This document shows, piece after piece, positions 17,401 to 26,500 of a stretch of DNA of 64,000 nt. Position numbers and translations under genes: made by a program. This DNA comes from Halictus rubicundus (taxonomy: Eukaryota; Arthropoda; Insecta; Hymenoptera; Halictidae). Every line of letters begins with the position of its first letter. The first letter of the stretch is position 1. Location of the stretch: the NCBI RefSeq assembly GCF_050948215.1, contig NW_027488891.1, forward strand, positions 1 through 64,000, given 5' to 3'. The notes below the pieces were generated by a model. That model saw nothing but the letters and a program-made list of their open reading frames with translations. It was not told where the DNA came from and made no database searches.

Positions 17401-18875
17401 ATATTACTAGAATATAGAAGAATATTCGAGAATATACTAGAATATAGCAGAATATACCAAATATACTTGAATATACCAGAATATACCATAATATTACTTG
17501 AATATGGAAGAATATACGAGAATATACCATAATATTACTAGAATATAGAAGAATATACCAGAATATACCATAACATTACTAGAATATAGAAGAATATACC
17601 AGAATATACCATAATATTACTAGAATATAGAAGAATATACCAGAATATACCATAATATTACTAGAATATAGAAGAATATAACAGAATATACCTGAATATA
17701 CCTGAATATACTAGAATATAGCAGAATATACCAGAATATACTTGAATATACCAGAATATACCATAATATTACTCGAATATACCATAATATTACTCGAGTG
17801 TAGAAGAATATACGAGAATATACGATAATATTACTAGAATATATTAGAATATACCATAATATTACTAGAATATAGAAGAATATTCGAGAATATACTAGAA
17901 TATAAGCAGAATATACCAGAATATACTTGAATATACCAGAATATACCATAATATTACTTGAATATGGAAGAATATACGAGAATATACCATAATATTACTA
18001 GAATATAGAAGAATATACCAGAATATACCATAATATTACTAGAATATAGAAGAATATACCAGAATATACCATAATATTACTAGAATATAGAAGAATATAC
18101 CAGAATATACCATAATATTACTAGAATATAGAAGAATATACCAGAATATACCAGAATATTACTAGAATATAGAAGATATACGAGAATATACAATAATATT
18201 ACTAGAATATAGGAGAATAAACCATAATATTACTAGAATATAGAAGAATATTCGAGAATATACCAGAATATACCAGAATATACCATAATATTACTAGAGT
18301 ATAGAAGAATATACGAGAATATACCTGAATATACTAGAATATAGCAGAATATATACCATAATATTACTAGAATACAGAAGAATATACCAGAATATACCAT
18401 AATATTACTAGAATATAGAAGAATATACCAGAATATACCATAATATTACTCGAATATAGAAGAATACACGAGAATATACCTGAATATACCTGAATATACT
18501 AAAATATAGCAGAGTATACCAGAATATACTTGAATATACCAGAATATACCATAATATTACTCGAATATAGAAGAATATACGAGAATATACCTGAATATAC
18601 CTGAATATACTAGAATATAGCAGAATATACAAGAATATACTTGAATATACCAGAATATACCATAATATTACTCGAATATAGAAGAATATATGAGAATATA
18701 CGATAATATTACTAGAATATAGGAGAATATACCATAACATTACTAGAATATAGAAGAATATTCGAGAATATACTAGAATATAGCAGAATATACCAGAATA
18801 TACTTGAATATACCAGAATATACCATAATATTACTCGAATATGGAAGAATATACGATAATATACCATAATATTAC
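14417..18875. repeat. Three staggered copies of a 1.8-2.2 kb higher-order unit at the array edge
   Basis: A recognisable segment with unusual variants (including ACACGAGAA and ACTAAAATATAGC) starts at 14417, 16571 and 18408, giving spacings of 2154 and 1837 bp. Segments at 14925 and 15005 likewise recur at 17079 and 17159, both at 2154 bp. The third copy is truncated after about 460 bp by the spacer. The array edge is therefore an ordinary higher-order unit cut off sharply, rather than a zone of decaying monomers. Confidence 0.88.
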
Positions 18876-19692
18876 AAAAGACAATAGAGTAACAAAAATA
18901 TTTAAATAGCTTACTAATAGAAAGAAGAATAGGTTACAAGTTAGGACAGATGAGAAGCTAACACAAAAAAACCTAAATGCAGAGAAAGACAATTAAAACC
19001 GGGCAAATTAGTGAGCTAGAATCAATTAAAGACTGGAAACACGCTGTGTGATTTTTTAAAAGGAATATCCGATAAACATTCGACAAGATCAAAAAATTTT
19101 TTATATTAAAAGAACGCGGCTCGATCGAGCTGAAATAGCGACTATAGGTGAAAATCTCGACGTTAGGCTTCACAAGAAAACGGGCGATTAGAAATAGAAC
19201 TATATTGTAATAACCGAACAGTTCAAACTCTGCCGTTAAGCATACCGGTTAATTTGATTTTCATAAAAGAAATAAGACATGGTATACTTTGGCAAGAATA
19301 TTGCTAGCAAGGGTAGAAAAAGAAAAACTAGGGCATGACAACGGTCTCGTACACGAACAACCAGTACAGTCGAAAAACCAAAATCTTTGAAAACAACATA
19401 GGAGGCACTCAAGGCCGTTTCAAAATAGAACAACAAGTATATATAGAAAAAACACGCGGAGTGTCAAGCGGGAGGGGATAGCTACAGGTCACGCGAGCCC
19501 CAACGGATAAAATCCAAATCAGAGCAAAGTGAACCGCCACGGTAATCGGAGCTTAACAGCAGATTTTTGAGTCTATAGCCGCGAAAGAAACAAAGAAGTT
19601 AAACTCGAAGTGAGTTTCAAGCATTAATTAAAAGAAGAATTACAAATAAGATAATTAATTCGCGCGATTTCGAGGAAAATAAGAGCAAATCT

Positions 19693-19702
19693 CCCCCGGG
19701 GG
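19693..19702. other. CCCCCGGGGG palindrome
   Basis: A perfect 10-bp C5G5 palindrome, extended to 12 bp by the flanking T and A, directly followed by a second palindrome ACTAGT at 19703-19708. It is conspicuous in AT-rich surroundings. No function can be assigned from sequence. Confidence 0.6.
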
Positions 19703-19790
19703 ACTAGTTCCGAATCTCCGGGTTCAAATCACGTGAATTCGGTTATTAAACTGAACAAAGTGGATCGAGACACAGTGTAAAGTAAATTAA

Positions 19791-19812
19791 AATTAATTAA
19801 TTAATTAATTAA
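19791..19812. repeat. (AATT)n microsatellite
   Basis: A 22-bp AATT tetranucleotide run, preceded by degenerate AATTAAA sequence. It lies just downstream, in the minus-strand sense, of the GTAAGT donor-like site at 19816-19821. Confidence 0.9.
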
Positions 19813-19821
19813 GGTACTTAC

Positions 19822-20047
19822 TTGTTATCGGGAATTCGTACGGTACGGTTTTTTCCTCGTGGAAAACCCACTCGGTCGCACGAATCGATGAAATACCACG
19901 GTCCGGAACATCTAGAAAAAAAAGAGAGAAAATAATAAATTAGTTACTAATTAATAAAACAAGACGGGCTTGTGCGTGCGGAGATTACTCGACACGAAAA
20001 CCCCTTCCTTCCAGTAAATCAAGGAACGGAGAGTGCCGGTGAAAAAC
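19822..20047 (-). other. Candidate minus-strand exon-intron-exon segment, product unrecognised
   Basis: On the minus strand a run of T and C ends in TTTTTACAG at 20048, with a branch-point-like TACTAAT shortly upstream. It would open an exon at 20047. A weak donor-like GTAATC starts at 19988, and a second acceptor, TTTTTTTTCTAG, also preceded by an AACTAAT branch-like site, ends at 19912. The 76-nt interval fits a short invertebrate intron. The second exon (19911-19822, 90 nt) ends at a good donor, GTAAGT, at 19821-19816. One frame runs across the junction (reading LIYWKEGVFVS in the first exon, then ATEWVFHEEKTVPYEF in the second), but a second frame is open too, so coding is unproven. Beyond the last donor, stop codons come quickly in both frames. 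An upstream exon beginning at an ATG at 20260-20258 is possible but weak. No family recognised. Confidence 0.25.
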
Positions 20048-20396
20048 CTGTAAAAAGAAAAAATTATTAGTATAATTAAAATTAATGGTCGGAGTGAGGG
20101 ACACATTGAGAACAGAAGTGCATTAACTGAAAGTGAGAAAAAAGGACTTAAAGTGAGGAATTTAGGGAAAAAATTTCGAAATAGAGAAGTACCACCAGAT
20201 AAACCGATACACACGGACCAGGAAGAGGGACCACACCGCGAGGGGTCGGTCGTATCTCATAAAAATAAGGTAGGAGAAAGGGTTTAGTGCCTAAAAATAG
20301 GAAAGAGTAGAGAAAAGTAGGAAAAGAGATCATTTGACCTTGAACACAAGAGAGAACTAGCGGTTTTTATATAACTAACCCACATCTATTAGTGCA

Positions 20397-20467
20397 GCTA
20401 CGGATAGGGATAGACATAAGAAGCAATCGCCCTATAGGAAGTTTTCTCGTAAAACCTATCCCTGTAG
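20397..20467. other. Imperfect inverted repeat with satellite-like GGATAGGGATAG
   Basis: AGGGATAG at 20406-20413 is the exact inverse of CTATCCCT at 20456-20463, and CTAC/GTAG extends the pairing after a 4-nt bulge. The left arm, GGATAGGGATAG at 20402-20413, resembles two units of the right-hand satellite, about 1.1 kb outside that array. It could be a chance match or an isolated degenerate unit. Confidence 0.4.
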
Positions 20468-20519
20468 GTGTTAGGGTCGTTATCTCGAGAACGGGGGGCC
20501 GGAGGCGAAAATCGTGTAC

Positions 20520-20538
20520 CTCCGAAACTTCTTCGGAG
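20520..20538. other. Short perfect hairpin
   Basis: CTCCGAA at 20520-20526 pairs exactly with TTCGGAG at 20532-20538 across a 5-nt loop, ACTTC. The stem is 7 bp. No T-run follows on either strand, and no function is implied. Confidence 0.6.
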
Positions 20539-20560
20539 ACCAGTCGCCAACCCCGAGATA

Positions 20561-20572
20561 CCCCCCCCCCCC
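20561..20572. repeat. C12 homopolymer
   Basis: Twelve consecutive C bases, flanked by GAGATA on the left and AAGAGG on the right. It is the longest C run in the window and a plausible position for sequencing-length error. Confidence 0.95.
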
Positions 20573-21203
20573 AAGAGGATAGCCTACCCAGAAAATTTTT
20601 TCAGTCGAAAATTTATGGGACACCCGGTATATAAGAAAAACTTAGACTTTATCCGATCTAGGCGTGCGACGGCTCGTTGTAAAGCTCTAGCCGAGCCCTA
20701 ACCGACTACCGGATCAGCTTTTTGAAAATCTCAAAATTCGAGGTAATTTTTCCCACAGCTCGGAAAGGAGGGGGCAAAATCGAAAAAGTTTTTCAGGGGG
20801 GAGAATACTTCTCCAATCCGACCCCGAAAGACTCGCCACCCTCCGAAATAGGCGTATACCGAATTTCGGCCCGATAGGTCAATTTTCGTACGGAACCATA
20901 ATCGCGAAAACACCTAAGAAAACGCCGGGTACGATAAAACCGTGTGGGGGCTCTTTGGAAAGCCAGAGAGCAGGGCTGGCATTTCGCCAAAGCAGATTTT
21001 GTATATCGTGTAAAATAAAAGAAGTAACATACAGTTAAGAATAAAAAATTAGAGTAAGAGAAGGTATCGACACCTTGACACGTTTAGACCACGCGCAGGC
21101 GTTTTAATGATAGGTTAAATTAGGCTAAGAGCGAAAAAACCAAAAAAAAATCAATTAAAAATAAGGTAGCGTTTAAGACTAGAAAATAAGAACATTTATA
21201 GAA

Positions 21204-21222
21204 ATATATATATATATATATA
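21204..21222. repeat. (AT)n microsatellite
   Basis: An uninterrupted 19-bp AT dinucleotide run in the AT-rich right part of the spacer. Confidence 0.95.
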
Positions 21223-21314
21223 CATAGAGGCTAGAAAATTATTTACAGTAGCGAATAAAATAAGATAAGATACGTTAAAAGTTAAATAAGAAGTTAGTTT
21301 ATTTTAGTGTTTTT

Positions 21315-21370
21315 GAATTTGAATTTGAATTTATTGCATTTCGTATACTATACTATACTATATTATACTA
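21315..21370. repeat. GAATTT and ATACT short tandem tracts
   Basis: Three perfect GAATTT copies lie at 21315-21332, followed after a short gap by a run of TATAC/ATACT-type units at 21344-21370. Both are simple low-complexity tracts approaching the right-hand array. Confidence 0.85.
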
Positions 21371-21499
21371 AGCACTATTATACTGTATTAGATTTACAAA
21401 CAATTTTGAATAAGCGAAATAGTTTTAACTACGACAGACATTGTAATTTTTAGGTGATTCTGTAATTTTAGAAAATGAAATAGAGACAAATACCCGTTT

Positions 21500-21515
21500 A
21501 AAAAAAAAAAAAAAA
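21500..21515. repeat. A16 tract at the spacer/satellite junction
   Basis: Sixteen consecutive A bases end the spacer, and the next base starts the GGATA satellite. A terminal A-run is what the 3' end of a plus-strand non-LTR retroelement or processed transcript would look like. No reverse-transcriptase sequence or target-site duplication supports this, and the DNA on the far side of the spacer is a different satellite. Confidence 0.9.
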
Positions 21516-22190
21516 GGATAGCGGTTAGGATAGAGGATAGGATAGAGGATAGGATAGGATAGAGGATAGGATAGGATAGAGCATAGGATAGGATAGAGGA
21601 TAGGATAGGATAGAGGATAGGATAGGATAGAGGATAGGATAGGATAGAGGATAGGATAGGATAGAGGATAGTATAGGATAGAGGATAGGATAGGATAGAC
21701 GATAGGATAGAGGATAGGATAGCGAATAGGATAGAGGATAACATAGAGGATAGGATAGGATAGGGGATAGGATAGGATAGAGGATAGAGGGTAGAATGGG
21801 ATAGAGGATAGGATAGGATAGAGGATAGGATAGGATAGATGATATTATATGAAAGAGGATAGGATATGATGGAGGATTCGATATTATATAGGATAGGATA
21901 GGGGATTGGATAGGATAGAGGATAGGATAGGATAGAGGATAGGATAGGATAGAGGATAGGATAGGATAGAGGATAGGATAGGATAGAGGATAGGATAGGA
22001 TAGAGGATAGTATAGGATAGAGGATAGGATAGGATAGACGATAGGATAGAGGATAGGATAGCGAATAGGATAGAGGATAACATAGAGGATAGGATAGGAT
22101 AGGGGATAGGATAGGATAGAGGATAGAGGGTAGAATGGGATAGAGGATAGGATAGGATAGAGGATAGGATAGGATAGATGATATTATATG
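21516..22190. repeat. 339-bp tandem duplication at the left edge of the right array
   Basis: Three diagnostic variants recur at the same offset: GCGAATAGG at 21722 and 22061, GTAGAATGGG at 21791 and 22130, and ATGATATTATATG at 21839 and 22178. Each pair is 339 bp apart. After the second copy the sequences diverge (GATAGGATAG versus GATAGAATAGG). Confidence 0.85.
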
Positions 22191-23583
22191 AAAGAGGATA
22201 GGATATGATGGAGGATTCGATATTATATAGGATAGGATAGGGGATTGGATAGGATAGAGGATAGAATAGGATAGAGGATAGTATATAATACAGTATAGGA
22301 TAGGATTGAGGACAGGACGGGTTAGATGATAGGATTGGATAGAGGAAAGGATAAGATAGAGTATAGGACAGGATAGAGGATAGGATAGAGGATAGGATAG
22401 AGGAAAGGATAGGATAGAGTATAGGACAGGATAGAGGATAGGATAGAGGGTAGGATAGAGGATAGGATAGAGGATAGGATAGAGGATAGGATAGGATAGA
22501 GGATCGGATAGGATAGAGGATAGGATAGGATAGAGGATAGGATAGGATAGAGGATAGGATAGAATAGAGGATAGGATAGGATGGAGGATAGGATAGGATA
22601 GAAAATAGGATAGGACAGAGGATAGTATAGGATAGAGTATAGGATAGGATACAGGATAGGATAGGATAGAGGATAGGATAGAGGATAGGATAGAGGATAG
22701 GATAGAGGATAGGATAGAGGATAGGATAGAATAGAGGATAGGAGAATATAGAGGATAGGATAGGATAGCGGATAGGATAGAGGATAGGATAGAGGATAGG
22801 ATAGGATAGAGGATAGGATAGAGGATAGGATAGGATAGAGGATCGGATAGGATAGAGGATAGGATAGGATAGAGGATAGGATAGGATAGAGGATAGGATA
22901 GAGGATAGGATAGGATAGAGGATCGGATAGGATAGAGGATAGGATAGGATAGAGGATAGGATAGGATAGAGGATAGGATAGGATGGAGGATAGGATAGGA
23001 TAGAGGATATAATAGGATTGAGGAAAGGATAGGATAGAGGATAGGATAGGATAGAGGATAGGATAGGATAGTGGATAGGATAGAGGATAGGATAGGATAG
23101 AGGATAGGATAGAGGATAGGATAGGAAAGAGGATATTATAGTGGATAGGATAAGGTAGAGGATAGTATAGGATAGAGGATAGGATAAGATAGAGGATAGG
23201 ATATGATAAAGGATAGGATAGGATAGAGTATAGGATAGAGGATAGGATAGAGGATAGGATAGGATAGAGGATAGGATAGAGGATAGGATAGAGGATAGGA
23301 TAGGATAGAGGATAGGATAGGATAGAGGATAGGATAGGATAGAGGATAGTATAGGATAGAGGATAGGATAGAATAGAGGATAGGATAGGATAGAGGATAG
23401 GATAGGATAGAAAATAGGATAGGACAGAGGATAGTATAGGATAGAGTATAGGATAGGATACAGGATAGGATAGGATAGAGGATAGGATAGAGGATAGGAT
23501 AGAGGATAGGATAGAGGATAGGATAGAATAGAGGATAGGATAATATAGAGGATAGGATAGGATAGCGGATAGGATAGAGGATA

Positions 23584-26500
23584 GCATAGATGATAGGATA
23601 GGATAGGGAATAGGATAGGATAGAGGATAGGATAGGATAGAGGGTAAAATAGGATAGAGGATAGGATAGGATAGAGGATAGGATAGGATAGAGGATAGGA
23701 TAGGATAGAGGATAGGACAGGATAGAGGATAGGATAGAGGATAGGATAGAGGATCGGATAGAGGATAGGATAGGATAGAGGATAGGATAGAGGATAGGAT
23801 AATATAGAGGATAGGATAGGATAGAGGATAGGATAGGATAGAGGATAGTATAGGATAGAGGATAGGATAGGATAGAGGATAGGATAGGATAGAGGATAGG
23901 ATAGAGGATAGGATAGCGGTTATTATAGAGGATAGGATAGAGGATAGGATAGGATAGAGGATAGGATAGGATAGAGGATAGGATAGGATAGAGGATAGGA
24001 TAGGATAGAGGATATAATAGGATAGAGGATAGGATAGGATAGAGGATAGGATAGCGGATAGGATAGAGGATAACATAGAGGATAGGATAGGATAGAGGAT
24101 AGAGGGTAGAATGGGATAGAGGATAGGATAGGATAGAGGATAGGATAGGATAGATGATATTATATGAAAGAGGAAAGGATATGATGGAGGATTCGATATT
24201 ATATAGGATAGGATAGGGGATTGGATAGGATAGAGGATAGGATAGGATAGAGGATAGGATAGGATAGAGGATAGGATAGGATAGAGGATAGGATAGAGGA
24301 TAGGATAGAGGATAGGATAGGATAGAGGATAGGATAGGATAGAGGATAGTATAGGATAGAGGATAGGATAGGATAGAGGATAGGATAGGATAGAGGATAG
24401 GATAGGATGGAGGATAGGATAGGATAGAGGATATAATAGGATTGAGGAAAGGATAGGATAGAGAATAGGATAGGATAGAGGATAGGATAGGATAGTGGAT
24501 AGGATAGAGGATAGGATAGGATAGAGGGTAGGATAGAGGATAGGATAGGATAGAGGATAGGATAGGATAGAGGATAGGATAGTGGATAGGATAAGGTAGA
24601 GGATAGTGGATAGGATAAGGTAGAGGATAGTATAGGATAGAGGATAGGATAAGATAGAGGATAGGATATGATAAAGGATAGGATAGGATAGAGTATAGGA
24701 TAGAGGATAGGATAGAGGATGGGATAGAGGATAGGATAGGATAGAGGATAGGATAGGATAGAGGATAGGATAGGATAGAGGATAGGATAGGATAGAGGAT
24801 AGGATAGGATTGAGGATAGGATAGGATAGAGGATAGGATAGGATAGAGGATAGGACAGAGGATAGGATAGGATAGAGGATAGGATAGGATAGAGGATTGT
24901 ATAGGATAGAGGATAGGATAGAATAGAGGATAGGATAGGATGGAGGATAGGATAGGATAGAAAATAGGATAGGACAGAGGATAGTATAGGATAGAGTATA
25001 GGATAGGATACAGGATAGGATAGGATAGAGGATAGGATAGAGGATAGGATAGAGGATAGGATAGAGGATAGGATAGAATAGAGGATAGGATAATATAGAG
25101 GATAGGATAGGATAGCGGATAGGATAGAGGATAGCATAGAGGATAGGATAGGATAGGGAATAGGATAGGATAGAGGATAGGATAGGATAGAGTTTAGAAT
25201 AGGATAGAGGATAGGATAGGATAGAGGATAGGATAGGATAGATGATATTATAGGAAAGAGGATAGGATATGATGGAGGATTCGATATTATATAGGATAGG
25301 ATAGGGGATTGGATAGGATAGAGGATAGGATAGTATAGAGGATAGTATATAATACAGTATAGGATAGGATTGAGGACAGGACGGGTTAGATGATAGGATT
25401 GGATAGAGGAAAGGATAGGATAGAGTATAGGACAGGATAGAGGATAGGATAGAGGATAGGATAGAGGAAAGGATAGGATAGAGTATAGGACAGGATAGAG
25501 GATAGGATAGAGGATAGGATAGAGGATAGGATAGAGGATAGGATAGAGGATAGGATAGGATAGAGGATCGGATAGGATAGAGGATAGGATAGGATAGAGG
25601 ATAGGATAGAGTAGAGGATAGGATAGGATGGAGGATAGGATAGGATAGAAAATAGGATAGGACAGAGGATAGTATAGGATAGAGTATAGGATAGGATACA
25701 GGATAGGATAGGATAGAGGATAGGATAGAGGATAGGATAGAGGATAGGATAGAGGATAGGATAGAGGATAGGATAGAATAGAGGATAGGAGAATATAGAG
25801 GATAGGATAGGATAGCGGATAGGATAGAGGATAGGATAGAGGATAGGATAGGATAGAGGATAGGATAGAGGATAGGATAGGATAGAGGATCGGATAGGAT
25901 AGAGGATAGGATAGGATAGAGGATAGGATAGGATAGAGGATAGGATAGGATGGAGGATAGGATAGGATAGAGGATATAATAGGATTGAGGAAAGGATAGG
26001 ATAGAGGATAGGATAGGATAGAGGATAGGATAGGATAGTGGATAGGATAGAGGATAGGATAGGATAGAGGATAGGATAGAGGATAGGATAGGATAGAGGA
26101 TATTATAGTGGATAGGATAAGGTAGAGGATAGTATAGGATAGAGGATAGGATAAGATAGAGGATAGGATATGATAAAGGATAGGATAGGATAGAGTATAG
26201 GATAGAGGATAGGATAGAGGATGGGATAGAGGATAGGATAGGATAGAGGATAGGATAGGATAGAGGATAGGATAGGATAGAGGATAGGATAGAGGATAGG
26301 ATAGAGGATAGGATAGGATAGAGGATAGGATAGGATAGAGGATAGGATAGGATAGAGGATAGTATAGGATAGAGGATAGGATAGAATAGAGGATAGGATA
26401 GGATGGAGGATAGGATAGGATAGAAAATAGGATAGGACAGAGGATAGTATAGGATAGAGTATAGGATAGGATACAGGATAGGATAGGATAGAGGATAGGA

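Larger units (their letters stand above)
1..18875. repeat. AT-rich 10/11-bp satellite array (AGAATATACC family)
   Basis: The whole interval is tandem repeat. The basic unit is a 10-mer of the form AGAATATAnn (AGAATATACC, AGAATATAGA, AGAATATAGC, TGAATATACC, AGAATATAAC), interrupted regularly by an 11-mer, ATAATATTACT. Common compound units are 41 bp (three 10-mers plus the 11-mer), 61 bp (five plus one) and 21 bp (one plus one). The 41-bp unit has 9 G/C bases (22 percent GC) and 21 A against 11 T on the plus strand. All units share one orientation; I saw no inversion. The array is cut by the window start, and on the right it stops inside an 11-mer at ATTAC. Minus-strand open frames of 60-188 codons (reading like VYSSIFWYILLYS) are repeat artefacts. 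Function unknown; constitutive heterochromatin is the likeliest setting by inference. Confidence 0.97.
20390..20990. other. GC-richer patch, possible old dispersed-repeat fragment
   Basis: This interval is richer in G and C and in CpG than the rest of the spacer. It holds phrases that remind me of dispersed repeats in insect genomes: GTTATCTCGAGAACG at about 20479-20493 and TGGGACACCCGGTATA at 20616-20631. Neither terminal inverted repeats nor target-site duplications could be identified, and no transposase or reverse-transcriptase motif is present. The recollection is unchecked. The alternative is ordinary unique sequence. Confidence 0.25.
18876..21515. other. Non-satellite spacer between the two arrays
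   Basis: About 2.64 kb of non-tandem sequence. I recognise no gene in it. Short open frames of 60-87 codons occur on both strands but overlap each other, and none shows a family motif that I know. The left 1.5 kb is AT-rich; from about 20390 to 20990 GC content rises noticeably, then AT-richness returns until the terminal A16 tract. Internal features are listed separately. The flanks are two different satellites, so this is not simply a mobile element inserted into one array. It may be the remnant of the sequence onto which both arrays expanded. Confidence 0.85.

Noticed and set aside
1..18875. CRISPR-like regular repeats
   Set aside because: There are no unique spacers between repeats, the unit is only 10-11 bp, and no cas-like gene is present.
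19721..19730. GGTTCAAATC, resembling a tRNA B box or tRNA-derived SINE promoter
   Set aside because: The surrounding bases do not form a T-arm stem, no A box is found at a suitable distance upstream, and no cloverleaf can be drawn.
20392..20701. Plus-strand open frames of 77-80 codons in the GC-richer patch
   Set aside because: Two overlapping frames are open together because the region is GC-richer; the C12 tract yields a short run of prolines in both, and neither has a recognisable motif.
18876..21515. The spacer as a single transposable-element insertion
   Set aside because: Left and right flanks are different satellites, no terminal inverted repeats or target-site duplications were found, and no transposase or reverse-transcriptase motif is visible.
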